A stretch of DNA of 64,000 nt from Sphingopyxis sp. (GCA_017745175.1 JAGHZY010000021.1:44228-108227), one strand, 5' to 3'. Counted from the stretch's first letter, positions 36,335 to 45,829 are shown. Program-made: numbers and translations. Notes: generated by a model from the sequence alone, not told the origin.

Positions 36335-38695
36335 TCAGAATTTGAATCCGACCTCGATGCCATAGCTGCGCGGGTCGCCGTACATGACGCCGGCGAAACC
36401 CAGCGAGCCGAAGTCGATGCCCGAAAGCATGTAGTCTTCCTTTGTCAGGTTGCGCCCCCACACCGCGACCGATGCCTTCGCACCGCCGACGTCGATGTCG
36501 GAGATCGACAGGCGGGCGTTGAGCAGGCCGACGCCCTTGTCGGCGATCGCGTCGTTGAACGGATTGACCGGGTGCCAGTAGATCTTGCTGCGATAGCTCC
36601 AGTCGGCGCGCGCGGTGAGCGTGCCGAAATTGCCGAGCGCGGTTTCATATTGCGCGCCGACATTCGCGGTCGTCGCGGCCGAATACTGGAACTTCGCGAC
36701 CTTTGAAATGTCGCTGGCCACGCCGGTCATCGGATCGACGAACAGGAACTTCTTGTATTTGCGGTCGGTGTATCCGAACGAACCGTCGACGGTGAAGCCG
36801 TCGAAGAGCCGGGCCTGCAATTCGGCCTCGATACCCGTGTACGTCGCCTTTGCGGCGTTGACCGTGGTGCTCGCGGCGCCGCCGGTGCCCGCAAGGAACT
36901 GCTGCACCTGCAGATCGTCGTAGATCGCGTGGAAGGCTGCGATATTGAAGCGGACACGGCGGTCGAACAGCTCGCTCTTGAACCCGATCTCGTAGGAGGT
37001 CAGATCCTCGGGATCGAAGCCGTTATTGTCCGCGGCGCGCGAATTGAAACCACCCGCCTTGTAGCCCGTGCTCGCACGGACATAGGTCATGATATCGTCG
37101 CTCCAGTCGTAGGCGATGTTCGCCAGCCAGTTGAGCCGGTTGAACTTGCGCGTCAGGTCGCGCGGCGCCGGCGGAACGGGTGCCGCCTGGATCAGATGCT
37201 TCCTGTCTTCGGTATAACGCAGCCCGCCGGTGATGGTGAGCCGGCTGTCGAGCGCGGCGGGTTTCCACGTGAGCTGGCTGAACGCCGCCATCGACTTCGA
37301 GATATGGCGATAGGACAGCAGCGTATCGAGATTGACGCCGAAGCTGTTCAGATTGACCCCCGGGGCGATCGGGATCGGCACCGGCGACGGGAGGACGAGC
37401 GTGAAGCCCTGCGGATTGACCTCGGTCGCACGCTCGCGGAAATAATAGGCGCCGAGCACATAGTCGAACTCGTCGCCGATCGATCCGATCAGGTTGAATT
37501 CCTGGCTGAACTGCTTCTGGTGGCGTTCGTTGCTGGTGTGGAACAGGTCGATCGGGCCGACGCCCTGCGGGATGAAGGCGTTGGGCGGCACGAGGATCGC
37601 GGGGCTGACGAGGAAGCCGACCAGCCCGCCGTTGCCGTCGAGGTCCGAACTGTCGCTGACATTGTCCCACTTGCGGTAACCGGTGATCGACCGCAGCGTC
37701 GCGTCGCCGATCTCCCAGTTGATCGTCAGCGCATGGCCTTGCACCTTGTCGTGCGCATTGCCGTCACGGTCGAGGCGGATCTGCGACAGCCGGTCCCGCG
37801 AGACCTGCGGCGCCGTGCCGCCGAACGCCGGCGAGAAATTCAGATAGTCGAGGATATCCTGGCGCACCGCGCGAAGCTGGAACGCATTGGCGCGGCCGTT
37901 GCGATCGCTCGAATCGAAGACATAGTCGACGGTGAAACCGGTGCCCTTGTCGAAGCGCACCGCGGCACGCACGGCGTCGGTGTTGCGTGCGCCAGGGTCG
38001 CGCTTGTCCGACGGCTCGAGCAGATTGTCGACCGTTCCGTCGCGCTGGCTGTGATAATAGCCGAGCTTGAGCGCGAGCCCGGTATCACCGAGTTCGCCCG
38101 TATCGATCAGCGCCTTGACCATGCGCTCGTCGAACTTGCCGAAGCCGACCTGCAGCTTGCCGCCGAAATCCTTCGACGGCTTGGCCGAGATCAGGTTGAC
38201 CGCGCCGCCCGTCGTGTTGCGCCCGTAAAGCGTGCCCTGCGGCCCGCGCAGCACCTCGACGCGTTCGAGGTCCATCATGTCGAAGAGCGCGCCCGCCGAG
38301 CGGCCGACGATGACGCCATCGACATAGAGGCCGACGGCGGGGTCGGCGGTGAGGATGGGATCGTTGTCGACGATGCCGCGGATCGAGATCGACGGGTTGG
38401 CGGTTGCCGACGGGGTTTCGGTGATGATGAGGTTGGGCGCCGCGCTGCCGAGCGCGGCGACGCTGGTGATCCCGCGCTGTTCGATGGCCTCGGCACCGAT
38501 GGCGCTGATCGCGAGCGGCGTGTCCTGCAGGCTTTCGGAGCGCTTCTGGGCGGTGACGATGATCTCGTCGAGGCCACCGGACGCGGTCTCTTCGGCGGCG
38601 GGTGCGGCCTCCTGCGCGTACGCGGTGCCCGCGATCCACGGCGCGATCAGCGCAATGGCGGCGATTTGCGCGCGGCAATATGTGCGGTGCTTCAT
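36335..38695 (-). CDS. TonB-dependent receptor
   Basis: Outer-membrane importer of 786 residues. It has a signal peptide (MKHRTYCRAQIAAIALIAPW, then AYAQ), TonB-box-like DEIIVTAQKRSESLQDTP, a plug with RVEVLRGPQGTLYGRNTTGG, a barrel and C-terminal F. The ATG at 38695 gives a normal signal peptide; longer ATG starts at 38704 and 38719 exist. A strong terminator follows. The upstream region carries dyads with TGCGTA/TACGCA half-sites. Substrate unknown, probably a hydrophobic cyclic compound by context. Confidence 0.92.
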   Translation of the reverse strand: MKHRTYCRAQIAAIALIAPWIAGTAYAQEAAPAAEETASGGLDEIIVTAQKRSESLQDTPLAISAIGAEAIEQRGITSVAALGSAAPNLIITETPSATANPSISIRGIVDNDPILTADPAVGLYVDGVIVGRSAGALFDMMDLERVEVLRGPQGTLYGRNTTGGAVNLISAKPSKDFGGKLQVGFGKFDERMVKALIDTGELGDTGLALKLGYYHSQRDGTVDNLLEPSDKRDPGARNTDAVRAAVRFDKGTGFTVDYVFDSSDRNGRANAFQLRAVRQDILDYLNFSPAFGGTAPQVSRDRLSQIRLDRDGNAHDKVQGHALTINWEIGDATLRSITGYRKWDNVSDSSDLDGNGGLVGFLVSPAILVPPNAFIPQGVGPIDLFHTSNERHQKQFSQEFNLIGSIGDEFDYVLGAYYFRERATEVNPQGFTLVLPSPVPIPIAPGVNLNSFGVNLDTLLSYRHISKSMAAFSQLTWKPAALDSRLTITGGLRYTEDRKHLIQAAPVPPAPRDLTRKFNRLNWLANIAYDWSDDIMTYVRASTGYKAGGFNSRAADNNGFDPEDLTSYEIGFKSELFDRRVRFNIAAFHAIYDDLQVQQFLAGTGGAASTTVNAAKATYTGIEAELQARLFDGFTVDGSFGYTDRKYKKFLFVDPMTGVASDISKVAKFQYSAATTANVGAQYETALGNFGTLTARADWSYRSKIYWHPVNPFNDAIADKGVGLLNARLSISDIDVGGAKASVAVWGRNLTKEDYMLSGIDFGSLGFAGVMYGDPRSYGIEVGFKF

Positions 38696-38717
38696 CAGTC
38701 CCATCCCTCTTTCTGTC

Positions 38718-38792
38718 AATTGCGGCGTATGATGCGCAATTTATGGGTCAGTTATCACGCTATGCGTAATGTACGCAACATATAACTACGCA
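38718..38792. promoter_or_regulatory. Clustered dyads upstream of the TBDR
   Basis: AATTGCG...CGCAATT (38718-38741, spacer 10) and TGCGTA-ATG-TACGCA (38763-38777), plus another TACGCA at 38787. They lie in the AT-rich region upstream of the receptor start and are candidate regulator sites. The same half-site forms a dyad at 61169-61182. Confidence 0.5.
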
Positions 38793-38836
38793 ATAGAGCA
38801 ATCCCCTACCCCCTTTTGGTGGTAGGTCCGCGAACG

Positions 38837-38861
38837 AAAAAAGGGGCGGCAAGGCCGCCCC
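38837..38861 (-). terminator. Rho-independent terminator of the P450-ferredoxin operon
   Basis: GGGGCGGC pairs with GCCGCCCC across a three-base loop. On the minus strand the stem is followed by TTTTTT. It lies 46 bases after the ferredoxin stop. Confidence 0.85.
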
Positions 38862-38868
38862 CGGTGTT

Positions 38869-38900
38869 CTCATGAGACTTCTCATGAGTCCCCTCATGGC
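38869..38900. repeat. Short 12-bp-period repeat of CTCATGAG
   Basis: CTCATGAG at 38869 and 38881 and CTCATGGC at 38893, spaced exactly 12 bases. Each full copy is palindromic. It lies between the ferredoxin stop and its terminator. No function is known. Confidence 0.45.
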
Positions 38901-38907
38901 AAGTCGT

Positions 38908-39243
38908 TCAAATTCCCGGCTGTTCTTTCGGGATATGGACCTTCAGCCCGTCCAGTTCCTCGGTGATGTGGATCTGGCAGCTCAGCCGGCTGGTCGGTTT
39001 GACCTCGATGAAATCGGCAAGCGCGTCGAGCATTTCAGCCTCATCGTCGCCCGGCGGGCCGACCCGCGCCGCCCAATCGTCATCGACATAGACATGGCAG
39101 GTGCCGCACTGGCGCACGCCGCCGCACAACGCGTCGATCCCGTCGACGAGATTGCCGATCGCGAGGTGCATCACCGCCATGCCTTCGAAATTGGTGCAGG
39201 TCTTCTCGCTGCCGTCCGGCTGGACATAGGTGACGCGCGCCAT
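38908..39243 (-). CDS. 2Fe-2S ferredoxin
   Basis: A 111-residue adrenodoxin/putidaredoxin-type ferredoxin. The cluster cysteines are in LCGGVRQCGTCHVYV (C-X5-C-X2-C; about 40-54), and a later Cys is in TSRLSCQIHI. It transfers electrons to a P450. Its ATG overlaps the P450 stop (TGATG), so the two are translationally coupled. The matching ferredoxin reductase is not in this window. Confidence 0.88.
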   Translation of the reverse strand: MARVTYVQPDGSEKTCTNFEGMAVMHLAIGNLVDGIDALCGGVRQCGTCHVYVDDDWAARVGPPGDDEAEMLDALADFIEVKPTSRLSCQIHITEELDGLKVHIPKEQPGI

Positions 39244-40661
39244 CAGTGCGCTCCCTTCGCGTGTACCGGGCATCCCGCCGCCGCGGCGAGCTTCGCCACA
39301 TCGGCCGCCGGCCGGTCCGGAATCGCGCGGCGGCGGTAACGCACGCGGCACGGCTGATCGGGCCAATAGGTTCCGGCGCCGGCAATCGGGCGCGGCGTGT
39401 CGATCAATTCCATCTCGTAACGCTGGAGCAGGATGGCGATCACCACCTTCATCTCCATGCGCGCGAAATTGACCCCGGCGCAGCGATGCATCCCCCCGCC
39501 AAAGCCGATCAGGCTGTTCGATTCGACCTTCGCGTCGGCGCGCTCGGTGTCGAAGCGCTCGGGCAGATAATCGTCGGGGCGATCGAATATCTCGGTCATC
39601 CGGTGGCTGACCGACGGCGCGAGCAGGATCCAGTCGTCCTTGCGGATCCGGTAGCCGTCGCGCTCGAAATCGGCCGCCGCCTTGCGGATCATCGTGAAGG
39701 CGACGGGGTGCAGCCGCTCGGTCTCGCGCAGCGCGAGGTCCATCTTCTGCATCGCGATCGCCTGTTCCCAGCCGAGGTCGGCGCCCGCGGACGATCCCAG
39801 AATGCCACCGATTTCGTCGCGCAGTACCCCGCGATATTCGGCGTTCTGGAGGATGTCGATCAGCGCCCAGCTCACCTGCCCGGCGGTCGTCTCGTGCCCC
39901 GCCCAGACGAGCAGCAGGATCATGTGGATGATGAGTTCGTCGGGGATCGGGGTGCCGTCGGGATAGGTCGAGGCAACAATATCCTGAAAGAAGTCGGCGG
40001 GCTCGACCGGATCGGCGCGGCGCTTCGCGATCCATTGGCCAAGGATGCGGTGCAACTTCTTCTTCGCGGCCTGGCTGCGGCGCATCTTCTTCGTCGGCAG
40101 CCACAACGGCAGCACAAATTCCATGCCCCCCGAAAAATCGCGGAACAGCTCGAAAAACTCGTGGCCGAGCTTTTCCTTGAAGTCGCGCCCCATAAAGGCA
40201 TGCGCCGCGATGTCCATCACGACCGGCCCCAGCGTCGGAATCAGGTCGAACTCGCCGCTGTCGCCGAGCCGGTCGCACAGCGCCATCGCCTCCTCCGCCA
40301 TCACCGGCACATAATTCTTCATCGCCGACGCCTTGAAGCGCGGCATGATCACCGCGCGCTGGCGCAGATATTCCTCCATCTCGGCGAAGGAATAGAAGTC
40401 GGGCGAGAACATCTTGTGGAAGAAGGGCATCGATTCGCGAATCGACAGCAATTTGTCGGTTTCCTGGAAGACGAAGCGGTTGTTGTCGGGGCCGAGCATC
40501 ACGACCATGTTCCGCCCGCCCATGCGGAAGGAATAGATCGGGCCATGGTCCTGATACCCCTTGCGCAGCAGGCCCACGGGGTCCTTGAAAAAGCTGGTCA
40601 GGTGGCCGAGGAACGGCACCCCTCCACCCATTGCGGGCGGGTTGATCGCAATGGCCGTCAT
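39243..40661 (-). CDS. Cytochrome P450, CYP51-like
   Basis: A 472-residue P450. The I-helix reads AGHETTAGQ (254-262), the K-helix ETER (313-316) and the heme loop FGGGMHRCAG (387-396, thiolate Cys394). The start (FLGHLTSFFKDPVGLLRKGY) and the end of the catalytic domain (QPCRVRYRRR) resemble CYP51 of M. tuberculosis, a sterol 14-alpha-demethylase. About 25 residues follow that domain end. It is coupled to the ferredoxin gene. A sterol or triterpenoid substrate fits the steroid context but is not proven; other CYP families in this clan are possible. Confidence 0.82.
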   Translation of the reverse strand: MTAIAINPPAMGGGVPFLGHLTSFFKDPVGLLRKGYQDHGPIYSFRMGGRNMVVMLGPDNNRFVFQETDKLLSIRESMPFFHKMFSPDFYSFAEMEEYLRQRAVIMPRFKASAMKNYVPVMAEEAMALCDRLGDSGEFDLIPTLGPVVMDIAAHAFMGRDFKEKLGHEFFELFRDFSGGMEFVLPLWLPTKKMRRSQAAKKKLHRILGQWIAKRRADPVEPADFFQDIVASTYPDGTPIPDELIIHMILLLVWAGHETTAGQVSWALIDILQNAEYRGVLRDEIGGILGSSAGADLGWEQAIAMQKMDLALRETERLHPVAFTMIRKAAADFERDGYRIRKDDWILLAPSVSHRMTEIFDRPDDYLPERFDTERADAKVESNSLIGFGGGMHRCAGVNFARMEMKVVIAILLQRYEMELIDTPRPIAGAGTYWPDQPCRVRYRRRAIPDRPAADVAKLAAAAGCPVHAKGAH

Positions 40662-40758
40662 CCTGATTCTCCTCTCGACGCCGTCTTCGCGGCCGAATGA
40701 AGAGACCATCGCGCGCGGACGGCGGGCCGCCGAGCGCGTCGCGCCTGAATAGCGAATT

Positions 40759-41562
40759 TCAATCTTCGAAGGATCGATTTGTGCGCCTGTTGGTGCCGAG
40801 TGAACCGGAGCCGACGTCGCGGGCGACCATCGGCAGCGGAATCGGGGTCGAGGCGATGAGCAGCCCGACGTTGGTCTTGATCGCCGGCGGCAGCGGCGCG
40901 TCGCGCGCGACCAGATCGCGGACCTCGCGAAACAGGCTCGCCAGCCGCCGTTCGAGCAGCGCGCGCGAGGCGTCCGACAGCTCGCCGATCTCGAATTCCC
41001 AGATCGATCCCGGCGCCGAGAAGTCATATTGCAGGAATTCTTCCTTCACCCGCCGGTCGAAGAAGCGCCGCATCGGCCCGCCGCGCCGCCAGCCGATGCT
41101 GCGCGCGGTCATCAGGCGGATCGCATTGCCGGGAAGGAGCTGGATAAGCCCGATCCGTTCGAGCTTCATCAGTGCAGGGACAAGCTGCGTCTCGTCGATC
41201 GCATAATCGGCCTCGATCCGCTCGACGGTCCAGCCACCGAGCGCGAGGTGGAAGCAGAACAGCGCAAGCGGTTCGTCGACCAGCGCCTGTTCCTGCGCGT
41301 CGGTCAGCGTCGTCGGCATCGCAGGCCGCATCTCGTCGGCCATCCGTGCCAGCGCAAGAAAATCGATGCCGGCGAGTTCGCAAATCTCGTCGATCCGCGC
41401 GAGAGTGAAGCTGCGCTGCGCGAAGGTGCGCCGCACGCTGGCATGGCTGATGCCCAGCGCCGCGGCGACATCGGCATAGGTCATCCCGCGCTCCTTCAGC
41501 ACGCGCTTCAGTGCCTCGACCAGATAGACGCTTTGCGTGAGCGGAGGCGCGGGTGCCGTCAT
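40759..41562 (-). CDS. XRE-type HTH regulator
   Basis: A 267-residue regulator with an N-terminal Cro/CI-type HTH: MTYADVAAALGISHASVRRTF (about 27-47 with ALKRVLKERG before it). The long C-terminal part (LALGGWTVERIEADYAID and so on) is an unrecognised sensor or dimer domain found in similar proteobacterial regulators. It lies 97 bases upstream of the P450 on the same strand and probably controls it. Confidence 0.77.
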   Translation of the reverse strand: MTAPAPPLTQSVYLVEALKRVLKERGMTYADVAAALGISHASVRRTFAQRSFTLARIDEICELAGIDFLALARMADEMRPAMPTTLTDAQEQALVDEPLALFCFHLALGGWTVERIEADYAIDETQLVPALMKLERIGLIQLLPGNAIRLMTARSIGWRRGGPMRRFFDRRVKEEFLQYDFSAPGSIWEFEIGELSDASRALLERRLASLFREVRDLVARDAPLPPAIKTNVGLLIASTPIPLPMVARDVGSGSLGTNRRTNRSFED

Positions 41563-41577
41563 CGGCTGCTTATCACC

Positions 41578-42201
41578 CTAAAGGATCGACGCCTCAAGCG
41601 CGCAAAAGCTGTGGCAGAGCCGTGCATCGACGATCCGCTCGGGGCATTCGGGGTCGAACCAGCGGTCGATCCGCGCCCAATGATAGGGATGCAGCATATA
41701 GGGGCCGAGCAGGCCTTCGGCGCCGGCATATTCCTGCTCCCAGACATGCGTCCAGCGGCGTTCCCCGATCGCAGCCTCGATGCGGCTGAGCTGCCAGTTA
41801 CGGATCGCAGAAATATAGTGCGGCATCATTCGCGTTTCGGCCTCGAACTGCGCGACGCTTTCGGGGTCAGTTCCATCGTCGACGCTGAGCAGCAGCACGC
41901 GATAGACGCCGTTTGCGAGGTCAGGCGCCTGCTTGCCGTCCGGCGAGCCCTGATAATCGGCGCCGTCGACAGCATTCCCGGCGAGCAGCGGCGCGAGCGC
42001 TGTGCCGAAAGCGTCGCGTTGCCCGGCGCTGTCGAACACGAAATGCGCGAGCAGATCGCCACCAAAATGGCTGCCCGGCAGGGTCGGCGCGACGAGCGTG
42101 CGCCAGGCTTCATGCATCCTTGCGAGGGCGCGCAATTCGTCCGCGAGCGGCGCCAGCCGCGCGGGGTCAGCCAGCGTGACAAGGCGGGTGAGCTTAAACA
42201 T
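41578..42201 (-). CDS. Dimeric alpha-beta-barrel-like protein
   Basis: A 207-residue protein: MFKLTRLVTLADPARLAPLA at the start and HFVFDSAGQRDAFGTAL in the middle suggest a stress-responsive (Dabb/EthD-like) barrel; the C-terminal half has WTHVWEQEYAGAEGLLGPYM and LHPYHWARIDRWFDPECPE, often seen in Dabb proteins. Function unknown. It overlaps the gene upstream by eight bases, in an operon with an MDR oxidoreductase. Confidence 0.6.
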   Translation of the reverse strand: MFKLTRLVTLADPARLAPLADELRALARMHEAWRTLVAPTLPGSHFGGDLLAHFVFDSAGQRDAFGTALAPLLAGNAVDGADYQGSPDGKQAPDLANGVYRVLLLSVDDGTDPESVAQFEAETRMMPHYISAIRNWQLSRIEAAIGERRWTHVWEQEYAGAEGLLGPYMLHPYHWARIDRWFDPECPERIVDARLCHSFCALEASIL

Positions 42202-42550
42202 CGCAAACCCCTTCTATATCGACGGGTTCGACCGCAAAGAAGCGGCGGCGGCTGACGGCCCGCGCATCGACCTCGGTCCACCAGGCGGCGACCGCGGGAT
42301 CGTTGCCGCCGACAAAACGCATCTGCCACCAGCCGCCCGTGTCGGCGATCGACCAGCGGAAGGTCAGCGTATTGGATTGGTCGTCGAGCCACATCGGCGG
42401 GCTGACGAGGACCTGTTCGAGGTGCAGGCCGCGCTCGCGCGCGCCGGGCGCATAGCGTGCCATATAATCATCGAGCAGCGCCTTGCCCTCGCCCGGCTTC
42501 GCGACGATCTCGTCGATCGCGTGGATGAACCGCCGCTCACCCTGCGTCAT
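42194..42550 (-). CDS. Small protein of unknown function in the MDR operon
   Basis: A 118-residue protein starting MTQGERRFIHAIDEIVAKPG. GKALLDDYMARYAPGARERG and the WW-containing DTGGWWQMRF look like a small alpha-beta barrel or NTF2-like protein, but no family can be named. I chose the ATG at 42550, which overlaps the preceding stop by 14 bases; the longer frame to 42586 has a TGG-poor overlap with the MDR gene. Co-operonic with the genes at 41578 and 42537. Confidence 0.55.
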   Translation of the reverse strand: MTQGERRFIHAIDEIVAKPGEGKALLDDYMARYAPGARERGLHLEQVLVSPPMWLDDQSNTLTFRWSIADTGGWWQMRFVGGNDPAVAAWWTEVDARAVSRRRFFAVEPVDIEGVCDV

Positions 42551-43529
42551 GGTCGGCCACATCGAGGATGATCTTGCCACGGACATGCTGCGCCTCGATC
42601 CGTCGGTGCGCCTCGGCCGCCTCGCCGAGCGGCAGGGCCTCGATCGCCGGAGGCTTCACGCTTCGCGCAGCGCAGAGCGCGGCGAGCCCCTTCAGATGGT
42701 CGGGCAACCGCGCGACGGCGACCATGTTCGACAGAATCGCGATGCCGTGTGCCGCTGCCTCTGCAACCAGGGCATCGTCCGCGCGCGATACCAGCGTTTC
42801 GATCTCGACATAGCGGCCGCCCGGCGCAACGATGTCGATCGCGGCGGGAAGCAAACTGCCGAGACCGACGGCATCGAGCACCAGATCGACCCCGCCGGGC
42901 GCCCATTTGCGCACCGCTTCCGCGACGCCCCCGCCGCGATAGTCGATCGCGAGTTCGGCGCCGAGCCCGCGGACATAGGCCTGATTGTCAGCGCCGCAGG
43001 TCACCGCGACGCGCGCGCCGAGCGCTTTCGCCACCTGGATGCCGATGCTGCCGACCCCGCCCGCGCCGCCGTTGATCAGGACAAGCTGCCCTTCGCGCAG
43101 CTCGCCGGCATCGACGAGTCCGCCATACGCCGTGGTACCCGCGACCGGCAGCGCCGCCGCCTGCGCGAAGCTCCACCCCGGCGGCAGCGACGCGAGGAAG
43201 GCGGCGTCGGCGATGCAATATTCGGCGTAGGAACCATCAAGGCCCTGCCCCTGCCGCGACATGCCGAAGACGCGGTCGCCGGGCCGGAACGCGTCGACGC
43301 CAGCGCCCACGGCCTCGACGATGCCCGCGAGGTCGAAGCCGAGCACGAAGGGGAAATGATAGTCGATATAGGCCGACAGCTTGCCCTCGCGCGTCTTCCA
43401 GTCGGCGGGGTTCACCCCCGCGCAGATGACGCGCACGAGCACTTCGCCCGGCCCGGGTTCGGGCGTCGGCAATTCGCTCCAGTGCAACACGTTCGCGTCA
43501 CCGAAGCCATCGATCACCATCGCGCGCAT
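42537..43529 (-). CDS. MDR-family NADPH:quinone-type oxidoreductase
   Basis: A 330-residue zinc-independent medium-chain dehydrogenase. It has the N-terminal GroES-like fold (GEVLVRVICAGVNPADWKTR), GFDLAGIVEAVGAGV, and the NADPH motif INGGAGGVGSIGIQVAKALG (about 150-169). No catalytic zinc cysteines. It could reduce enones or quinones. First gene of a three-gene set, and 28 bases upstream of a TBDR on the same strand. Confidence 0.85.
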   Translation of the reverse strand: MRAMVIDGFGDANVLHWSELPTPEPGPGEVLVRVICAGVNPADWKTREGKLSAYIDYHFPFVLGFDLAGIVEAVGAGVDAFRPGDRVFGMSRQGQGLDGSYAEYCIADAAFLASLPPGWSFAQAAALPVAGTTAYGGLVDAGELREGQLVLINGGAGGVGSIGIQVAKALGARVAVTCGADNQAYVRGLGAELAIDYRGGGVAEAVRKWAPGGVDLVLDAVGLGSLLPAAIDIVAPGGRYVEIETLVSRADDALVAEAAAHGIAILSNMVAVARLPDHLKGLAALCAARSVKPPAIEALPLGEAAEAHRRIEAQHVRGKIILDVADHDAG

Positions 43530-43557
43530 ATCGCTTCCTCCTATCGTTCGACCATCC

Positions 43558-45801
43558 TCAGCGACGGAAACTGAGCGTCACCGAGTAACGACGCGGATCG
43601 TTGAAATAGCCCTCGACGAAGCCGAAGCTGGTCGAGGCGTCGTAACCCGCGGTCAGCACGCGCTTGTCGGAGATGTTGTCGACCGCCAGCCGCAGCGACA
43701 ACCCGCGCGCGGGCAGCGTGAATTCGGCGCTCGCGTTGAGGATCGCATGGTCGGGCGCGCGCAGCATCGGCGTATTTTCGACATCGATATAAGTGAGGCT
43801 GCGATAGGCGGCATCGAGGCGGAAGCTCGCATCGACGGCGTCCGACAGCGCGGCCGAATAGACGATGCTGCCGCTCGCGGTCAGGTCGGGCGCCTGCTTG
43901 GGCTTGCGAAAGCTGACGTCGGTCGGCACGCCGCCGATCACCGAGGTATAGCGCAGATATTTGGCGTCGAGATAGCCGAACGAACCGCTGAGGCGGAGGC
44001 CGCGCGACACGCGGACATCGGTTTCGACCTCGATCCCCTGGATGCGCGACTTGCCCGCATTGTCGGTGCGCACGACGATCAGGCCGGTGGCCGGGCTGAC
44101 GGTCGAGATCAGGAGCTGCTGGTCCTTGTAATCGTTGCGGAAGGCCGAGACGTTGAGCGTCACGCGCCCGCCGAGCACGGTCTTCACCCCCGCCTCCCAC
44201 GCGGTCAGATATTCGGGGTCATAGGAACCGATCTCCTCGACCGAGGTCGGCCGGCCGTTGAAGCCGCCGCTACGGAAACCGCGCGAGAAAGAGGCATAGC
44301 CGAGGATGTCGGGGGTAAATTTGTAGGCGAGCGACGCGCGCGGCGTGAAGGCCTTCCAGTCCTCGCTGAGGCGATAGGAGGGCAGCAGCGGCTGTCCGCT
44401 GTAGATTCGCGTCGCGCTTTGCCGGAACGCTTTCTTTTCCCAAGTATAGCGCGCGCCGAGCTCGAGCGTCATCGCATCGGTGATGTCGAAGGTCGCGTTG
44501 CCGAACAGCGCATAGTTGGTCGTCTGCTGACGGTTCGCGAAATCGATGTTGAAATCGAGCGCGGTTGCCAGCATCGGATCGAACCCCGCGCCGATCAGCG
44601 CAGGGTAAAGCCCGTCGGCGACGATCAGCCGCGTATCGTCGCGCGTCCGTTCGCGAAACGCATAGGCGCCGAGCAGCAACGTGCCGCGATCGCCGAACAG
44701 GTCGGTCGAATATTGCAGTTCCTGCGACAGCTGATGTGCGCTTTCGTCGTGGATATCGCCGGCATAGTTGACCGCCGCGGAGGCATCGCCGTCGCGGCCG
44801 AAGACCGCGTGCACCCAGCGGTACGCGCTGATCGACTTCAGCGTCCCCGCCCCGACGTCGACCGACAAGGTCAGCGTCGCATTGGCGGCATCGGTGTCGT
44901 CGCGATTGAGTTCCGCGGTGGTGTCGGTGCGCTCGATGCTGTCGGATGCGGTGCAGCAAGGTCCGAGGAACGCCGTCTGCAGTCCCGAGAAGAAAGTCGG
45001 GGTGAAGGCGAGCATCGCGTGCGGGGTGCTGTTCTGGCGGCGGCGGAGGCCATCGACGGTGAGCACTGCGTCGACCGGCGACGCATCGTAATGGAGCGAG
45101 ACACGCCCCGCCTGGACGTCGCGGTTGCCCAGATTCCTGCCCGAAGGCACCTTCTGCCAGCCCTCGCCCCATTCGCCGAGCGCGGCGACGCCGACCGACA
45201 GCGTGTCGCTCAGCCCCGCCTCGACATTGGCGCGCAGGCGCAGGTCGTTGAACGAGCCATAGCGGATGTCGCCCTCGACGCGGTTACCGCCCGGCACGCG
45301 CGAAACGACGTTGATCGCGCCGCCGATCGTATTCTTGCCGAACAGCGAGCCCTGCGGCCCGCGCAGCACCTCGATCCGGTCGATGCCGAGCAATTCGGTC
45401 GTCGCGCCGAAACTGCGCGCGACATAGACGCCATCGATATAGAGCGCGACCGCGGGGTCGGAGGTGATGATGAAGTCATTTTCGCCGACGCCGCGGATGA
45501 ACGCCGAGACGCCGCCGCTGTTGCCGCCCTGCCCCGGGGTGAACTGCAGGTTCGGGGCGACCTGTGCGACATCGGTCACACCGTCGAACCCGCGCTGGTC
45601 GAGCGCGTCGCCGCCGATCGCGGTCACTGCGATCGGCACGTCCTGCAGCTTTTCCTCACGGCGGCGCGCGGTGACGACGATCTCGGTATCGCCGGCGTCG
45701 CTCACGCTTTCAGGGGCCGGCTCCTGCGCCTGAACCGGATGGGTTGCTACAATTGCCCCAAAAGCCGCTGCCGCGCGCAAGATATGCTTATACGTCTTCA
45801 C
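43558..45801 (-). CDS. TonB-dependent receptor
   Basis: Outer-membrane importer of 747 residues. Signal peptide (AATHPVQAQ, about residue 26), TonB-box-like TEIVVTARRREEKLQDVP, plug with RIEVLRGPQGSLFGKNTIGG, barrel ending in LSFRR (an unusual final Arg-Arg rather than the common aromatic). The gene lies 28 bases after the LLM oxidoreductase stop, so it may be its second cistron. Substrate unknown. Confidence 0.9.
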   Translation of the reverse strand: MKTYKHILRAAAAFGAIVATHPVQAQEPAPESVSDAGDTEIVVTARRREEKLQDVPIAVTAIGGDALDQRGFDGVTDVAQVAPNLQFTPGQGGNSGGVSAFIRGVGENDFIITSDPAVALYIDGVYVARSFGATTELLGIDRIEVLRGPQGSLFGKNTIGGAINVVSRVPGGNRVEGDIRYGSFNDLRLRANVEAGLSDTLSVGVAALGEWGEGWQKVPSGRNLGNRDVQAGRVSLHYDASPVDAVLTVDGLRRRQNSTPHAMLAFTPTFFSGLQTAFLGPCCTASDSIERTDTTAELNRDDTDAANATLTLSVDVGAGTLKSISAYRWVHAVFGRDGDASAAVNYAGDIHDESAHQLSQELQYSTDLFGDRGTLLLGAYAFRERTRDDTRLIVADGLYPALIGAGFDPMLATALDFNIDFANRQQTTNYALFGNATFDITDAMTLELGARYTWEKKAFRQSATRIYSGQPLLPSYRLSEDWKAFTPRASLAYKFTPDILGYASFSRGFRSGGFNGRPTSVEEIGSYDPEYLTAWEAGVKTVLGGRVTLNVSAFRNDYKDQQLLISTVSPATGLIVVRTDNAGKSRIQGIEVETDVRVSRGLRLSGSFGYLDAKYLRYTSVIGGVPTDVSFRKPKQAPDLTASGSIVYSAALSDAVDASFRLDAAYRSLTYIDVENTPMLRAPDHAILNASAEFTLPARGLSLRLAVDNISDKRVLTAGYDASTSFGFVEGYFNDPRRYSVTLSFRR

Positions 45802-45829
45802 TCTATCCCCCTGAATTTCAAAAAAATAT

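Noticed and set aside
45802..45829. Separate promoter for the TBDR at 43558
   Set aside because: Only 28 bases separate it from the LLM gene; the A-rich stretch could be a promoter, but read-through from the LLM gene is simpler and nothing decides between them.
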